From: CAZXPA01 sp964642485
Lineage (GTDB): Bacteria; Patescibacteriota; Patescibacteriia; UBA2591; UBA6264
Length of the DNA stretch: 19,021 nt
Reading direction: 5' to 3'
Assembly: GCA_964642485.1 (NCBI GenBank)
Contig: CAZXPA010000009.1
Span: forward strand, 1 to 19,021
The translations under genes were made by a program, and so were the position numbers. Below, piece by piece: positions 6,744 through 14,546 of this stretch. How positions within the stretch are numbered: position 1 is the first letter of the stretch; every line of letters starts with the position of its first letter. The notes below the pieces were generated by a model, which saw only the letters and a list, made by a program, of their open reading frames with translations, was not told where the DNA came from and searched no databases.

Positions 6744-7598
6744 CTAATAAGCTGGGATAAAAATTGTTGGGTCAAAAATATCAACTTCTGGCCTAATCTC
6801 TATCTGGGTATGGCTGGGAACAGACGGCCAGATTAATTCCACCTGTCGTTCTTCATTGCCCTGCCATTGTTTGACTGGCAAAATATTTATCCCGACAACT
6901 TTTGAGCCCTGGTAAAGGATGATAATAAAATTTACCTGCCAGAGGCTATAAACTGATCCATTTCTGATCTGGAAAGAAACTTTGGGCAGAGCAACCATTT
7001 TCCCTGTTGCCACAGCATAACTTAATTCAATATTTTTAATTGATAATTTTGATAGAACTTCTGGTATTTGTTCACCTGGACGAACCCGCCGCCAATCAAT
7101 TCCTGAAATTACAAATTGAGCATTAGTTATCTTTTGTTCTGCTTCCTGGCCTAAAGCAAGAAGATATTTTTTCTCATTAGGCAAGATAAAACTCTTTTTA
7201 GTTTCAGTTTGGCCGCCATCCCAAGAAAAATAATATTCAATTGAGGGGATCCTCCATTTTTCATTTGGATTCTCAATGCTCACAGCAAAGTCATACTTAT
7301 GCCCTACTCCAGCTGGAGAACTTGAAGGAATGAGAATTGGATTTTCAACTATTAAATCATTTGGTTTAAAATGTTGACGGAGCTGAAAAAAGTCTATTTC
7401 TCCAGCAGTTAATTCTCTGAGTTGTTGTTCATGGGCCTCTTTTAAAGAGGAATAGCTTACAAATTGATATATAGCCATTCCCCAGAAGATAAGGTTAAGA
7501 ATAATAATAAATCCGAGCAGGGCCCGGTAAAGCCGCTTTTTGTTGATTATATACCACTTAGCAAATCTAAGTTGTTTATCTGTTAAGCCTTGGATCAT
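6744..7598 (-). CDS. Single-pass membrane protein of unknown function
   Basis: I do not recognise a named family. The 284 residues have a basic cytoplasmic N-terminus (about 1-23), one membrane helix (about 24-48), a short helical linker, and an extracytoplasmic region of about 210 residues that reads as beta-rich. It has alternating hydrophobic segments and phrases such as YDFAVSIENPNEKW and VSFQIRNGSVYSLWQVNF, like Ig-type or FxLYD-type adhesion or scaffold domains. It overlaps nothing and its stop is four bases before rodA, so the two are almost surely one transcript; a role in envelope or cell-wall assembly is a guess from that context. A consensus promoter lies immediately upstream, placing the start of transcription within a few bases of the ATG. 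Confidence 0.7.
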   Translation of the reverse strand: MIQGLTDKQLRFAKWYIINKKRLYRALLGFIIILNLIFWGMAIYQFVSYSSLKEAHEQQLRELTAGEIDFFQLRQHFKPNDLIVENPILIPSSSPAGVGHKYDFAVSIENPNEKWRIPSIEYYFSWDGGQTETKKSFILPNEKKYLLALGQEAEQKITNAQFVISGIDWRRVRPGEQIPEVLSKLSIKNIELSYAVATGKMVALPKVSFQIRNGSVYSLWQVNFIIILYQGSKVVGINILPVKQWQGNEERQVELIWPSVPSHTQIEIRPEVDIFDPTIFIPAY

Positions 7599-7606
7599 CG
7601 TACTAT

Positions 7607-7635
7607 ATTATACCAAGGGATTTTCACCCTGACAA
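7607..7635 (-). promoter_or_regulatory. Consensus sigma70 promoter for the 7598-to-3717 gene row
   Basis: On the minus strand TTGTCA (7630-7635), a 17-base spacer, and TATAAT (7607-7612). Transcription should start near 7600, only about 1-3 bases before the ATG at 7598, so the mRNA is probably leaderless or nearly so. Confidence 0.75.
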
Positions 7636-7639
7636 GGGG

Positions 7640-7668
7640 TTGGCACAATAATCTGGCCATGTTATAAT
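7640..7668 (+). promoter_or_regulatory. Consensus sigma70 promoter for the small membrane protein (and perhaps dnaE)
   Basis: TTGGCA (7640-7645), a 17-base spacer, and TATAAT (7663-7668). The start of transcription is expected near 7675, with a leader of about 20 AT-rich bases lacking a Shine-Dalgarno motif. Its -35 box is four bases from the -35 of the divergent promoter. Confidence 0.75.
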
Positions 7669-7695
7669 ATATCATTAAATTGTTAATAGTTAAAT

Positions 7696-7986
7696 ATGAC
7701 CAGTCAAAGCTTCTTTTATATCACTACTTCCTCAGCTATTATCTTGTTAGCCCTGCTTTTTATTGTTCTGGTTATTATCATCATTGTCATTGCTGTTAGA
7801 ATTGCTAAAATCTTCCGCAATATTGCCAAAACATCAGAAGAAGTTAGTCAGACAGCAAAGACCCTAAGAGAAAAGATAAAAATCTCTGCCTTAATGGGTC
7901 TTTTTACTCAAGGATTAAAAGAAATAATTCTGTTTGTTAAAGAGAAGAGGGAGGAGAAAGAAGAAAAAAAGAAAAAGAAGAAATAA
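7696..7986 (+). CDS. Small single-pass membrane protein with Lys/Glu-rich tail
   Basis: The 96 residues comprise a strongly hydrophobic helix (about 11-36), an amphipathic segment with heptad-like spacing (about 37-62, IFRNIAKTSEEVSQTAKTLREK), and a tail of almost only Lys and Glu. The layout recalls DUF948-type small membrane proteins, but the match is by pattern only. The coding status is supported by a consensus promoter 28 bases upstream and by the clear membrane-helix composition. It is followed by a 123-base gap before dnaE. The function is unknown. Confidence 0.6.
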   Translation: MTSQSFFYITTSSAIILLALLFIVLVIIIIVIAVRIAKIFRNIAKTSEEVSQTAKTLREKIKISALMGLFTQGLKEIILFVKEKREEKEEKKKKKK

Positions 7987-7995
7987 TACAAATCT

Positions 7996-8023
7996 ACCCG
8001 CTCCGACTCGGAGACGAGGCGAG
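7996..8023. repeat. Intergenic copy of the thrS-type palindromic element
   Basis: ACCCGCT, CCGACTCGG and AGACGAGGCGAG in order match the core of the element inside thrS (13000-13030), differing by a few substitutions and one 3-base gap. It contains the hairpin CTCCG-ACT-CGGAG (8001-8013). It lies in the 7987-8109 gap; the remainder of that gap is AT-rich with TTAAATTGTTAA-like direct repeats up to the dnaE start. Confidence 0.6.
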
Positions 8024-8109
8024 CGAATGTACGCGAATGCTACAAATTTTTTAGATTAGAAATTCTTTTATTTTTTAGTGCTAAATTGTTATTTTGTTAA
8101 ATTGTTAAG

Positions 8110-11100
8110 ATGTCTTTTACTCATCTCCACATCCACAGTCATTATTCGCTTCTTGATGGTCTGCCAAAAATTGATGAACTAATCGCTGGAGCAAAAAAGT
8201 ATAAGATGAAATCTTTGGCTTTGACTGACCACGGGGTAATGTATGGTGTGGTTGAATTTTATCAAAAAGCAAAAAAAGCCGGAATCAAACCAATTATTGG
8301 CCTTGAGGCTTATCTGGCCAGACACGGACATTTGAATAAAAGACCGAAAATAGATGACCGACCTTATCATTTAATCCTCCTAGCTAAAAATGATCTAGGG
8401 TATAAGAATTTAATTAAATTGACAACCACGGCCCATCTTAAGGGCTTTTATTATAAACCAAGAATTGACGACGAACTTTTAGAAAAATATTCTTCAGGCC
8501 TGATTGCCTTAAGTGCTTGCTGTCAAGGGGAAATCCCTCAATTGATTATTGATAAGCAATTAGAAAAAGCTGAAAAAGCAATTTTAAAATACCAGCAAAT
8601 CTTTGGCCCGGAAAACTTTTATTTAGAAGTTCAAGATCATCCAAACAGTAAAGACCAAATTTTAGTTAATAAAACTTTATTTAAATTATCTAAAAAATAT
8701 AATGTCCTCTTGGTAGCAACCAATGATGTTCATTATGTAAAGCCTGAAGATGCTGAAACCCAAGACATTTTGCTTTGTTTGCAGACCAAAAAGAAGAAAC
8801 AAGACAAAGACCGCCTTTATATGCTTGGAGATGATCTTTCTCTTCGTTCTCCAGAGAAAATGGCTGTTAGTTTTAAAGATTACCCTGAAGCTATTTCAAA
8901 CACAGAAAAAATTGCTCAGGCTTGCAATTTAGAAATTGAATTGGGCAACATTAAACTCCCTCAGCTTTTTTTGCCTGAAGGAAAAACAGCTGATCAATAT
9001 TTAAGAGAGCTTTGTGAAAACAGAATCTCTAACCGCTACCCAAGAAAAACCAAGCCGGTCTTAGAACGACTTAATTATGAATTGTCAATGATTGAAAAAA
9101 CTGGATTTGCTTCATACTTTTTAATTGTCCAAGATTTTGTTAACTGGGCTAAAGACAATGGCATTGTTGTCGGTCCAGGTCGAGGGTCAGCCGCGGGCTC
9201 TATTGTCTCCTATATTCTAAACATCACTAATGTTGATCCTTTAAAATATGAGCTGATTTTTGAGAGGTTTCTCAATCCAGAAAGAGCGGCGGGGATGCCA
9301 GACATTGATCTGGATTTTGCTGACACCCGACGCGATGAAGTTATCCAATATGTTGAAGACAAATATGGTCGTGATCATGTAGCCCAGATCATTACTTTTG
9401 GTACTATGGCAGCCCGGGCGGCAATTAGAGATGTCGGCCGGGTTTTAGATTATCCTTATGCTTTTTGTGATAAATTAGCCAAAACAGTTCCTTTTAATAC
9501 TAATTTAGAAAAAGCGCTTAAAATTTCTGCTGACTTGAAAAAGCTTTATGCAACTAATAAAGATGCAAAAAAAATTATTGATTCTGCCAAAAAGTTAGAG
9601 GGGGTAGCTCGTCATGCTTCAAAACACGCCTGTGGCGTAGTTATCACCCCAGAGGCTTTAGCCCAATATGTGCCAACTCAATATGATGTTTCTGGTAATG
9701 AAAAAACTATTATTACTCAATATGAAATGTACTCAATTGAGGACTTGGGCCTTTTAAAAATAGATCTTTTAGGGCTAAAAAATCTAACCTTAGTTGAAGC
9801 AGCTATAAAAATAATTAAACGAACTCATCAAAAAGATATTGACATTGATGACATTCCTCTTGATGACAAAAAGACATTTAATCTTTTAAAAAAAGCTAAA
9901 ACAACAGGTGTTTTTCAACTAGAGAGCGAGGGGGTACAACGTTATTTAAAACAACTAAAACCAACTGATATTGAAGATATTATTGCTATGGTTGCTCTTT
10001 ATAGACCAGGACCAATGGAACTGATTCCTGACTATATTGCGGGAAAACATGGCTTGAAAAAGCCTCATTATCTTCACCATAAATTAAAGCCTATTTTAGA
10101 AACAACTTATGGAGTAGCCTTGTTCCAAGAACAAATTCTTCAAATTGTTCGTGATTTGGCTGATTTTTCTTTGGGAGAAGCTGACTTTTTGCGAAAAGCT
10201 GTGGGAAAAAAGATTCGCAAACTTTTACAAGAGCAAAAAATAAAATTCTTTCAAGGATGTGTTAAAAACAAAATCGCTAAAGCAACCGCTGAAAAAATAT
10301 TTGCCTTTATTGAGCCTTTTGCTGGTTACGCCTTCAATAGAAGTCATGCGACTTGCTATGCTATGATTGCTTATCAGACTGCTTATCTTAAAGCCAATTA
10401 CCCAGACGCTTTTATGGCTGCCCTTTTAACCTCAGACCAAAATGATATCGACCGAATAGCCATTGAAGTTGAAGAAGCAAGAAAAATGGGCATTGAGGTT
10501 CTACCGCCAGATATTAATGAAAGTTATGAGAATTTTACTGTTGTCACTGGCCCTGGATCAACCAAGAGAGACAAGCTCCCATTATCTGGTAGACCGGGAG
10601 GGGAAATCAGATTTGGACTCCTGGCAATTAAAAATGTTGGTACAGGTATAGTTAAAAGTATTATTGGGGAACGAGAAGAAAATGGGAACTATCAAAACCT
10701 GGAGGACTTTCTTTCTCGAGTTCATTCACAAGATTTAAATAAAAAATCTTTAGAAAGTCTAATCAAAAGTGGAGCTTTAAATCATTTTGGCGAACGTAAT
10801 CAATTATTAGGTAATATTGAAACCTTGCTTGAATTTGCCCGAAAAAAACAAAAAGAGAAGAAAAACGGCCAAACAACATTATTCGGGATCTTGCCTATTA
10901 GTGGCAGGCTAAGCTTAAAGCTAAAAAAATATCCTCCGGCTGAACACCAACAAAAACTTCTTTGGGAAAAAGAATTATTAGGTCTTTTTGTCTTAGAACA
11001 TCCTTTAAAAGCATATGAAGAAGTTTTAAAAAAGTATATTCAGCCAATCGGACAATTAAAAAATATTAGCCAAACAAATTCTCGAACCAAAATTATTGGT

Positions 11101-11358
11101 TTGATAGTTAAAATCAAAAGAATTATTACCTCAAGTAAAGAAACAATGCTTTTTACCAAAATAGCTGATTCCTCAGGGGAAATTGAGGCGATTATTTTCC
11201 CTAGAATTTTCAAATTAACGCCGGAACTCTGGCAAGAAAACAAAATAGTCTCTATTACTGGCCGGCTTTCAGACAAGGATGGTGCCCCAAAAATAATTGC
11301 TGAAGGTGCAAAAGAGGTCACCAAGGATATGTTGGATGACTTATTGCTTAAATCATAA
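8110..11358 (+). CDS. dnaE: DNA polymerase III alpha subunit
   Basis: DnaE is the replicative polymerase of bacteria. The 1082 residues follow the family order: PHP domain (about 1-260; THLHIHSHYSLLDG at the start and ALTDHGVMYG), the C-family polymerase palm with GPGRGSAAGS and catalytic aspartates in MPDIDLDF (D400, D402) and KIDLLGL (D552), thumb and fingers (ALYRPGPMELIPDYIAGKHG, FAGYAFNRSHATCYAMIAYQTAYLKANYPDAF), tandem HhH (about 830-900) and an OB fold (about 985-1060). It is close to the 1100-1160 residues usual for DnaE and lacks the C-terminal tau-binding extension. The PHP metal-binding histidines look intact. Between NFTVV and IRFGLLAIKNVG there are about 20 extra residues compared with the usual family pattern. 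It has its own leader of AT repeats and no Shine-Dalgarno sequence. Confidence 0.97.
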   Translation: MSFTHLHIHSHYSLLDGLPKIDELIAGAKKYKMKSLALTDHGVMYGVVEFYQKAKKAGIKPIIGLEAYLARHGHLNKRPKIDDRPYHLILLAKNDLGYKNLIKLTTTAHLKGFYYKPRIDDELLEKYSSGLIALSACCQGEIPQLIIDKQLEKAEKAILKYQQIFGPENFYLEVQDHPNSKDQILVNKTLFKLSKKYNVLLVATNDVHYVKPEDAETQDILLCLQTKKKKQDKDRLYMLGDDLSLRSPEKMAVSFKDYPEAISNTEKIAQACNLEIELGNIKLPQLFLPEGKTADQYLRELCENRISNRYPRKTKPVLERLNYELSMIEKTGFASYFLIVQDFVNWAKDNGIVVGPGRGSAAGSIVSYILNITNVDPLKYELIFERFLNPERAAGMPDIDLDFADTRRDEVIQYVEDKYGRDHVAQIITFGTMAARAAIRDVGRVLDYPYAFCDKLAKTVPFNTNLEKALKISADLKKLYATNKDAKKIIDSAKKLEGVARHASKHACGVVITPEALAQYVPTQYDVSGNEKTIITQYEMYSIEDLGLLKIDLLGLKNLTLVEAAIKIIKRTHQKDIDIDDIPLDDKKTFNLLKKAKTTGVFQLESEGVQRYLKQLKPTDIEDIIAMVALYRPGPMELIPDYIAGKHGLKKPHYLHHKLKPILETTYGVALFQEQILQIVRDLADFSLGEADFLRKAVGKKIRKLLQEQKIKFFQGCVKNKIAKATAEKIFAFIEPFAGYAFNRSHATCYAMIAYQTAYLKANYPDAFMAALLTSDQNDIDRIAIEVEEARKMGIEVLPPDINESYENFTVVTGPGSTKRDKLPLSGRPGGEIRFGLLAIKNVGTGIVKSIIGEREENGNYQNLEDFLSRVHSQDLNKKSLESLIKSGALNHFGERNQLLGNIETLLEFARKKQKEKKNGQTTLFGILPISGRLSLKLKKYPPAEHQQKLLWEKELLGLFVLEHPLKAYEEVLKKYIQPIGQLKNISQTNSRTKIIGLIVKIKRIITSSKETMLFTKIADSSGEIEAIIFPRIFKLTPELWQENKIVSITGRLSDKDGAPKIIAEGAKEVTKDMLDDLLLKS

Positions 11359-11360
11359 TA

Positions 11361-11473
11361 ACATGATAACATCATGACATTGTAACATTAAATTCTTAAT
11401 AATCTCTTTCTCTGCCTATTGTAAGCGAAAAATGTTCCCATGTTCCAATGTTACAATGTTCAAATGAATTTTT
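11361..11473. repeat. Palindromic micro-repeat leader, copy 2, before the baseplate J-like gene
   Basis: The left half holds units such as CATTGTAACATT (11376-11389 pair with 11447-11461 at 14 of 15 positions); the right half 11432-11473 reads ATGTTCCCATGTTCCAATG and onward to the ATG. It matches the prfA leader (2636-2678) almost base for base: the same unit order, the same AAATGA-T-T tail and the same distance to the start codon. Confidence 0.6.
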
Positions 11474-12622
11474 ATGCCCCAAATCTACATCTCTCCTCAT
11501 AACAAAATTGGTTATTTATTTTTATCTCTAACAATTTTAATATTCATTGGTTTAATCTTTGGCCTCTTAGGCACATCCTACGGGGCTGAAATCATTATCA
11601 TCCCTCAACCAGAAGAAATTGATATAAATTTTGAAGTTCAAATTAAAGAAGAATCCTCTATTGAGGAATCTCGGGTCTTAACTGGCCGGGTTTTGGAAAG
11701 TATTCAAGAAGGCCAGGAAAAAACTAATCCTCAGGCAACTGTTTCTATGGAGAGTTATGCTGAAGGTGAAATTGTTTTAACTAATAATACCTGGTCACCT
11801 ATAAACTTTGTTGCTAGTACCCGTTTTGCTTCGCCACAGGGCTTAATTTTCCGGGCTATTAATAGAATCAGAATTCCCTCTAGGGGCGAAACAACTGTTC
11901 CTGTCCGGGCTGACAAAATGGGACAGGATCATGAAATCGGGCCAGCTCAATTTACTATTCCCAATTTAAAGGATCCTTTTCTGAAAAAAAATATTATAGC
12001 TGAGAGCAAGAAGCCGATGACTGGTGGCCTAGAAAGGACTGGAATAGTTATGCAAGCTGACATTGATAAAGTAAAAAAAGAACTTAAAGAAAAGCTTTAT
12101 CAAAGAGGCGTTGGAGAAATTGAGAAAGAACTCCCTGAAGCAAATCTTAAAATTGTTGTTCAATCAACTGTTTTAGAGGAAAAATCTGACGCCCAGGCTG
12201 GCGATGAAAAAGCTGAGTTCACTGTTCTGGAGAAAATAAAGATTGGGGCTGTTGCCTTTGAAGAAGATATCCTTCTGGGAATAGCTCTTGATGGTCTTGA
12301 AGAAAAAATTCCCCAAGGCAAAGAATTAGCTGCTTATGAGCCAAATGGTTTATCATATCGTTTAAAAGAATATGACATTGAGCAGCACCAAGCTCTTTTA
12401 CATGTCCAACTCCGTGGCTATATGGTGATTAATTCTGATAACCAGATCTTGGAAAAAGCCCGTTTTCGCGAGTTAAGCCCCCAAGAAATTGAAAATTATT
12501 TTAAGGATTTTAAAGAAATCGAACAGGTTCAAGTCAAATTACGGCCGCCTCTAATCTTGAAAAAGACCCCTAATTCAGTAGATAAAATTAAAATAAAGGT
12601 TGTTAGGAAAAATAAATTCTAA
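11474..12622 (+). CDS. Membrane-anchored 'baseplate J-like' protein of CPR type
   Basis: The 382 residues have a short N-terminus, one membrane helix (about 13-36), and an extracytoplasmic region. Its middle contains a block, FVASTRFASPQGLIFRAINRIRIPS...TTVPVRADKMGQDHEIGPAQFTIP, typical of proteins annotated in CPR genomes as baseplate J/gp47-like. That name comes from distant similarity and no phage context exists here, so a phage role is unlikely. The C-terminal third (about 200-382) has mixed alpha/beta character. The protein may act in envelope or appendage assembly, but that is speculation. It is followed after 12 bases by thrS, probably in one transcript. There is no Shine-Dalgarno sequence. 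Confidence 0.65.
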   Translation: MPQIYISPHNKIGYLFLSLTILIFIGLIFGLLGTSYGAEIIIIPQPEEIDINFEVQIKEESSIEESRVLTGRVLESIQEGQEKTNPQATVSMESYAEGEIVLTNNTWSPINFVASTRFASPQGLIFRAINRIRIPSRGETTVPVRADKMGQDHEIGPAQFTIPNLKDPFLKKNIIAESKKPMTGGLERTGIVMQADIDKVKKELKEKLYQRGVGEIEKELPEANLKIVVQSTVLEEKSDAQAGDEKAEFTVLEKIKIGAVAFEEDILLGIALDGLEEKIPQGKELAAYEPNGLSYRLKEYDIEQHQALLHVQLRGYMVINSDNQILEKARFRELSPQEIENYFKDFKEIEQVQVKLRPPLILKKTPNSVDKIKIKVVRKNKF

Positions 12623-12634
12623 AAATTAAAATTC

Positions 12635-14467
12635 ATGGCAAAAAAAATCTCTTTGGAAATACTTCGTCACTCTACTAGTCATTTAATGGCGGCCGCTGTT
12701 TTAGAATTGTTTCCTAAGGCTAAATTTGGTATTGGCCCAGTGATCGCCAATGGCTTTTATTATGATTTTGATTTAGGTAGAAACTTAACTCTGCAAGATC
12801 TTGCTAGAATTGAAATGAGAATGAAACAACTGGCTAAAAAAAATGTAAAATTTGTTAAAAAGCAAATAACTATTGACCAGGCCATGGAATTGTTTAAAAA
12901 ACTAAAACAACCCTATAAAATAGAATTATTACGAGATATTAAAAAAGCTGGCACCACAAAAATTCACCCTGTTAAATCCCGTAAAGCGGGAATTTCGTCA
13001 CCCGCTTCGCCTCGGCGAAGACGAGGCGAGAAGGCGAAATTATTTAACAAGGTAAACAAAGTAACAATTTATCAATTAAGTGATTTTGTTGACTTGTGTC
13101 GAGGGCCGCATATTAAATCAACTAAAGAATTAGGTGTTTATAAATTAACAAAAATTGCTGGCGCTTATTGGCGGGGCGATGAAAAAAATAAAATGCTTCA
13201 AAGAATTTATGGTCTGGCTTTTGAGAATAAAAAAGAATTAGATGAATTTCTTAAATTACAGATAGAGGCAGAAAAAAGAGATCACCGAAAATTAGGCCAA
13301 GAATTGGATTTGTTCAGTATTGATGAAGAAGTTGGCGCTGGATTGCCTCTTTGGCATCCTAAAGGAGCAATTTTAAGACAAATTATTGAAGATTTTTGGC
13401 TTAAAGAACATTTTAAAAACGGTTATCAAATAGTTCGCACTCCCCACATTGGTAATTTAAATCTTTGGAAAACTTCCGGTCATTGGAATTTTTATCGCGA
13501 AGATATGTATTCGCCAATTGATATTGAGGGACAAAAATATTTGATTAAACCAATGAATTGTCCTTTTCATATTAAAATTTATCAAACAAAAAATCGAAGT
13601 TATCGCGATTTACCTTTCCACTGGGCTGAATTAGGCGCTGTTTATCGATTTGAACGTTCAGGCGTGCTTCATGGACTGGTTAGAGTTCGCGGTTTTACTC
13701 AAGATGATGCTCATACTTTTTGCACCCCGGAACAACTTGATAAAGAAATAGAAACAACTGTCAAATTTGCCATTAAAATACTAAAAACCTTTGGCTTTAA
13801 AGATTATGATATTTGTCTTTCAACTCGACCAAAAAAGTTTGTTGGCACTATTAAAGGCTGGGAAAAAGCTACTAAGTCTTTAGAATATTCTTTGAAAAAA
13901 TTAAAAATTAAATATCAAATTGACCCAGGTGAGGGTGTTTTTTATGGCCCAAAAATTGACATTAAAATAAAAGACAGTTTAGGCCGAGCCTGGCAATGCA
14001 CCACTGTTCAACTTGACTTTAATATGCCGGAAAGATTTAAAATGACCTATATTGATAATAAGGGTAAGAAACGCCAACCAATTATGATTCACCGCGCCCT
14101 TTTAGGCTCTTTAGAAAGATTTATTGGTGTTTTAATTGAACATTATGCTGGTGCTTTCCCGGTCTGGCTCTCCCCTGTTCAAGTTTATCTCACCCCAGTT
14201 GGCAAAACTCATCGAAAAGTAGCCCAAAAAATAGCTCAGGAATTACAAACCCATGATTTAAGAACTGAGGTTGATGTTCTTAATGAAACCATTCCCTATA
14301 AGGTGAGAAAGGCTGAAAAACAAAAAATCCCCTATATCTTGGTTATTGGCGATAAAGAAGCTAAAGGAAAAACCTTAAACGTTCGGATGCGCGGCAATGT
14401 GGTTAAGAGGATGACAAAAAAGCAATTTCTTGATAAAATATTAAAGGAAGTCGAGAAGAAAAAATAA
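12635..14467 (+). CDS. thrS: Threonine--tRNA ligase lacking the TGS domain
   Basis: ThrRS charges tRNA-Thr. The 610 residues start directly with the editing domain (H12 and H16 of the HxxxH motif in LRHSTSHLMA; DFVDLCRGPH near 150-160). The usual N-terminal TGS domain is missing. The class II catalytic core holds the zinc ligands C309 (PMNCPFH), H360 (DDAHTF) and H486 (MIHRALLGS), with spacing of 51 and 126 residues identical to E. coli ThrRS, and motif 2 in the VYRFERSG region. The C-terminal anticodon-binding domain runs from about 505 (FPVWLSPVQVYLTPV). Residues of about 105-142, between KAG and TIYQLSDFVDLCRGPH, form a basic stretch absent from ordinary ThrRS and coded by a nested palindrome; the frame stays open through it. 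It is preceded by the baseplate J-like gene. Confidence 0.95.
   Translation: MAKKISLEILRHSTSHLMAAAVLELFPKAKFGIGPVIANGFYYDFDLGRNLTLQDLARIEMRMKQLAKKNVKFVKKQITIDQAMELFKKLKQPYKIELLRDIKKAGTTKIHPVKSRKAGISSPASPRRRRGEKAKLFNKVNKVTIYQLSDFVDLCRGPHIKSTKELGVYKLTKIAGAYWRGDEKNKMLQRIYGLAFENKKELDEFLKLQIEAEKRDHRKLGQELDLFSIDEEVGAGLPLWHPKGAILRQIIEDFWLKEHFKNGYQIVRTPHIGNLNLWKTSGHWNFYREDMYSPIDIEGQKYLIKPMNCPFHIKIYQTKNRSYRDLPFHWAELGAVYRFERSGVLHGLVRVRGFTQDDAHTFCTPEQLDKEIETTVKFAIKILKTFGFKDYDICLSTRPKKFVGTIKGWEKATKSLEYSLKKLKIKYQIDPGEGVFYGPKIDIKIKDSLGRAWQCTTVQLDFNMPERFKMTYIDNKGKKRQPIMIHRALLGSLERFIGVLIEHYAGAFPVWLSPVQVYLTPVGKTHRKVAQKIAQELQTHDLRTEVDVLNETIPYKVRKAEKQKIPYILVIGDKEAKGKTLNVRMRGNVVKRMTKKQFLDKILKEVEKKK
12971..13048. 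repeat. Nested palindromic element inserted in frame in thrS
   Basis: Outer arms GTTAAAT (12971-12977) and ATTTAAC (13042-13048); middle arms AATTTCG (12991-12997) and CGAAATT (13035-13041); inner arms CGCCTCG (13008-13014) and CGAGGCG (13022-13028). A small TCCCG/CGGGA stem lies at 12977-12990. The 78 bases equal 26 codons. The core is shared with 7996-8023 in an intergenic gap. Confidence 0.7.
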
Positions 14468-14475
14468 TATTTTTC

Positions 14476-14506
14476 TACTATAGCTTCCGGGTCCCTATAG
14501 TATAAT
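14476..14506 (+). promoter_or_regulatory. Candidate promoter with an 8-bp inverted repeat
   Basis: TATAAT lies at 14501-14506, about 40 bases before the DUF5667 gene; no good -35 is visible. A perfect inverted repeat, TACTATAG (14476-14483) and CTATAGTA (14495-14502), brackets the spacer and overlaps the -10, as an operator would. Alternatively it is a weak stem after thrS, but no U-run follows. Confidence 0.4.
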
Positions 14507-14546
14507 TTCTGGTAATCAGTCTCTAATTTCTTTAATCAATACTACT

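Noticed and set aside
6740..6784. Upstream rodA start at 6784
   Set aside because: It adds 15 residues overlapping the upstream gene with no support from SEDS homology; the ATG at 6739 follows the upstream stop by four bases.
11474..12622. Phage tail or contractile injection gene cluster suggested by the baseplate J-like name
   Set aside because: A single membrane-anchored protein between dnaE and thrS; no other tail, sheath or tube genes are present.
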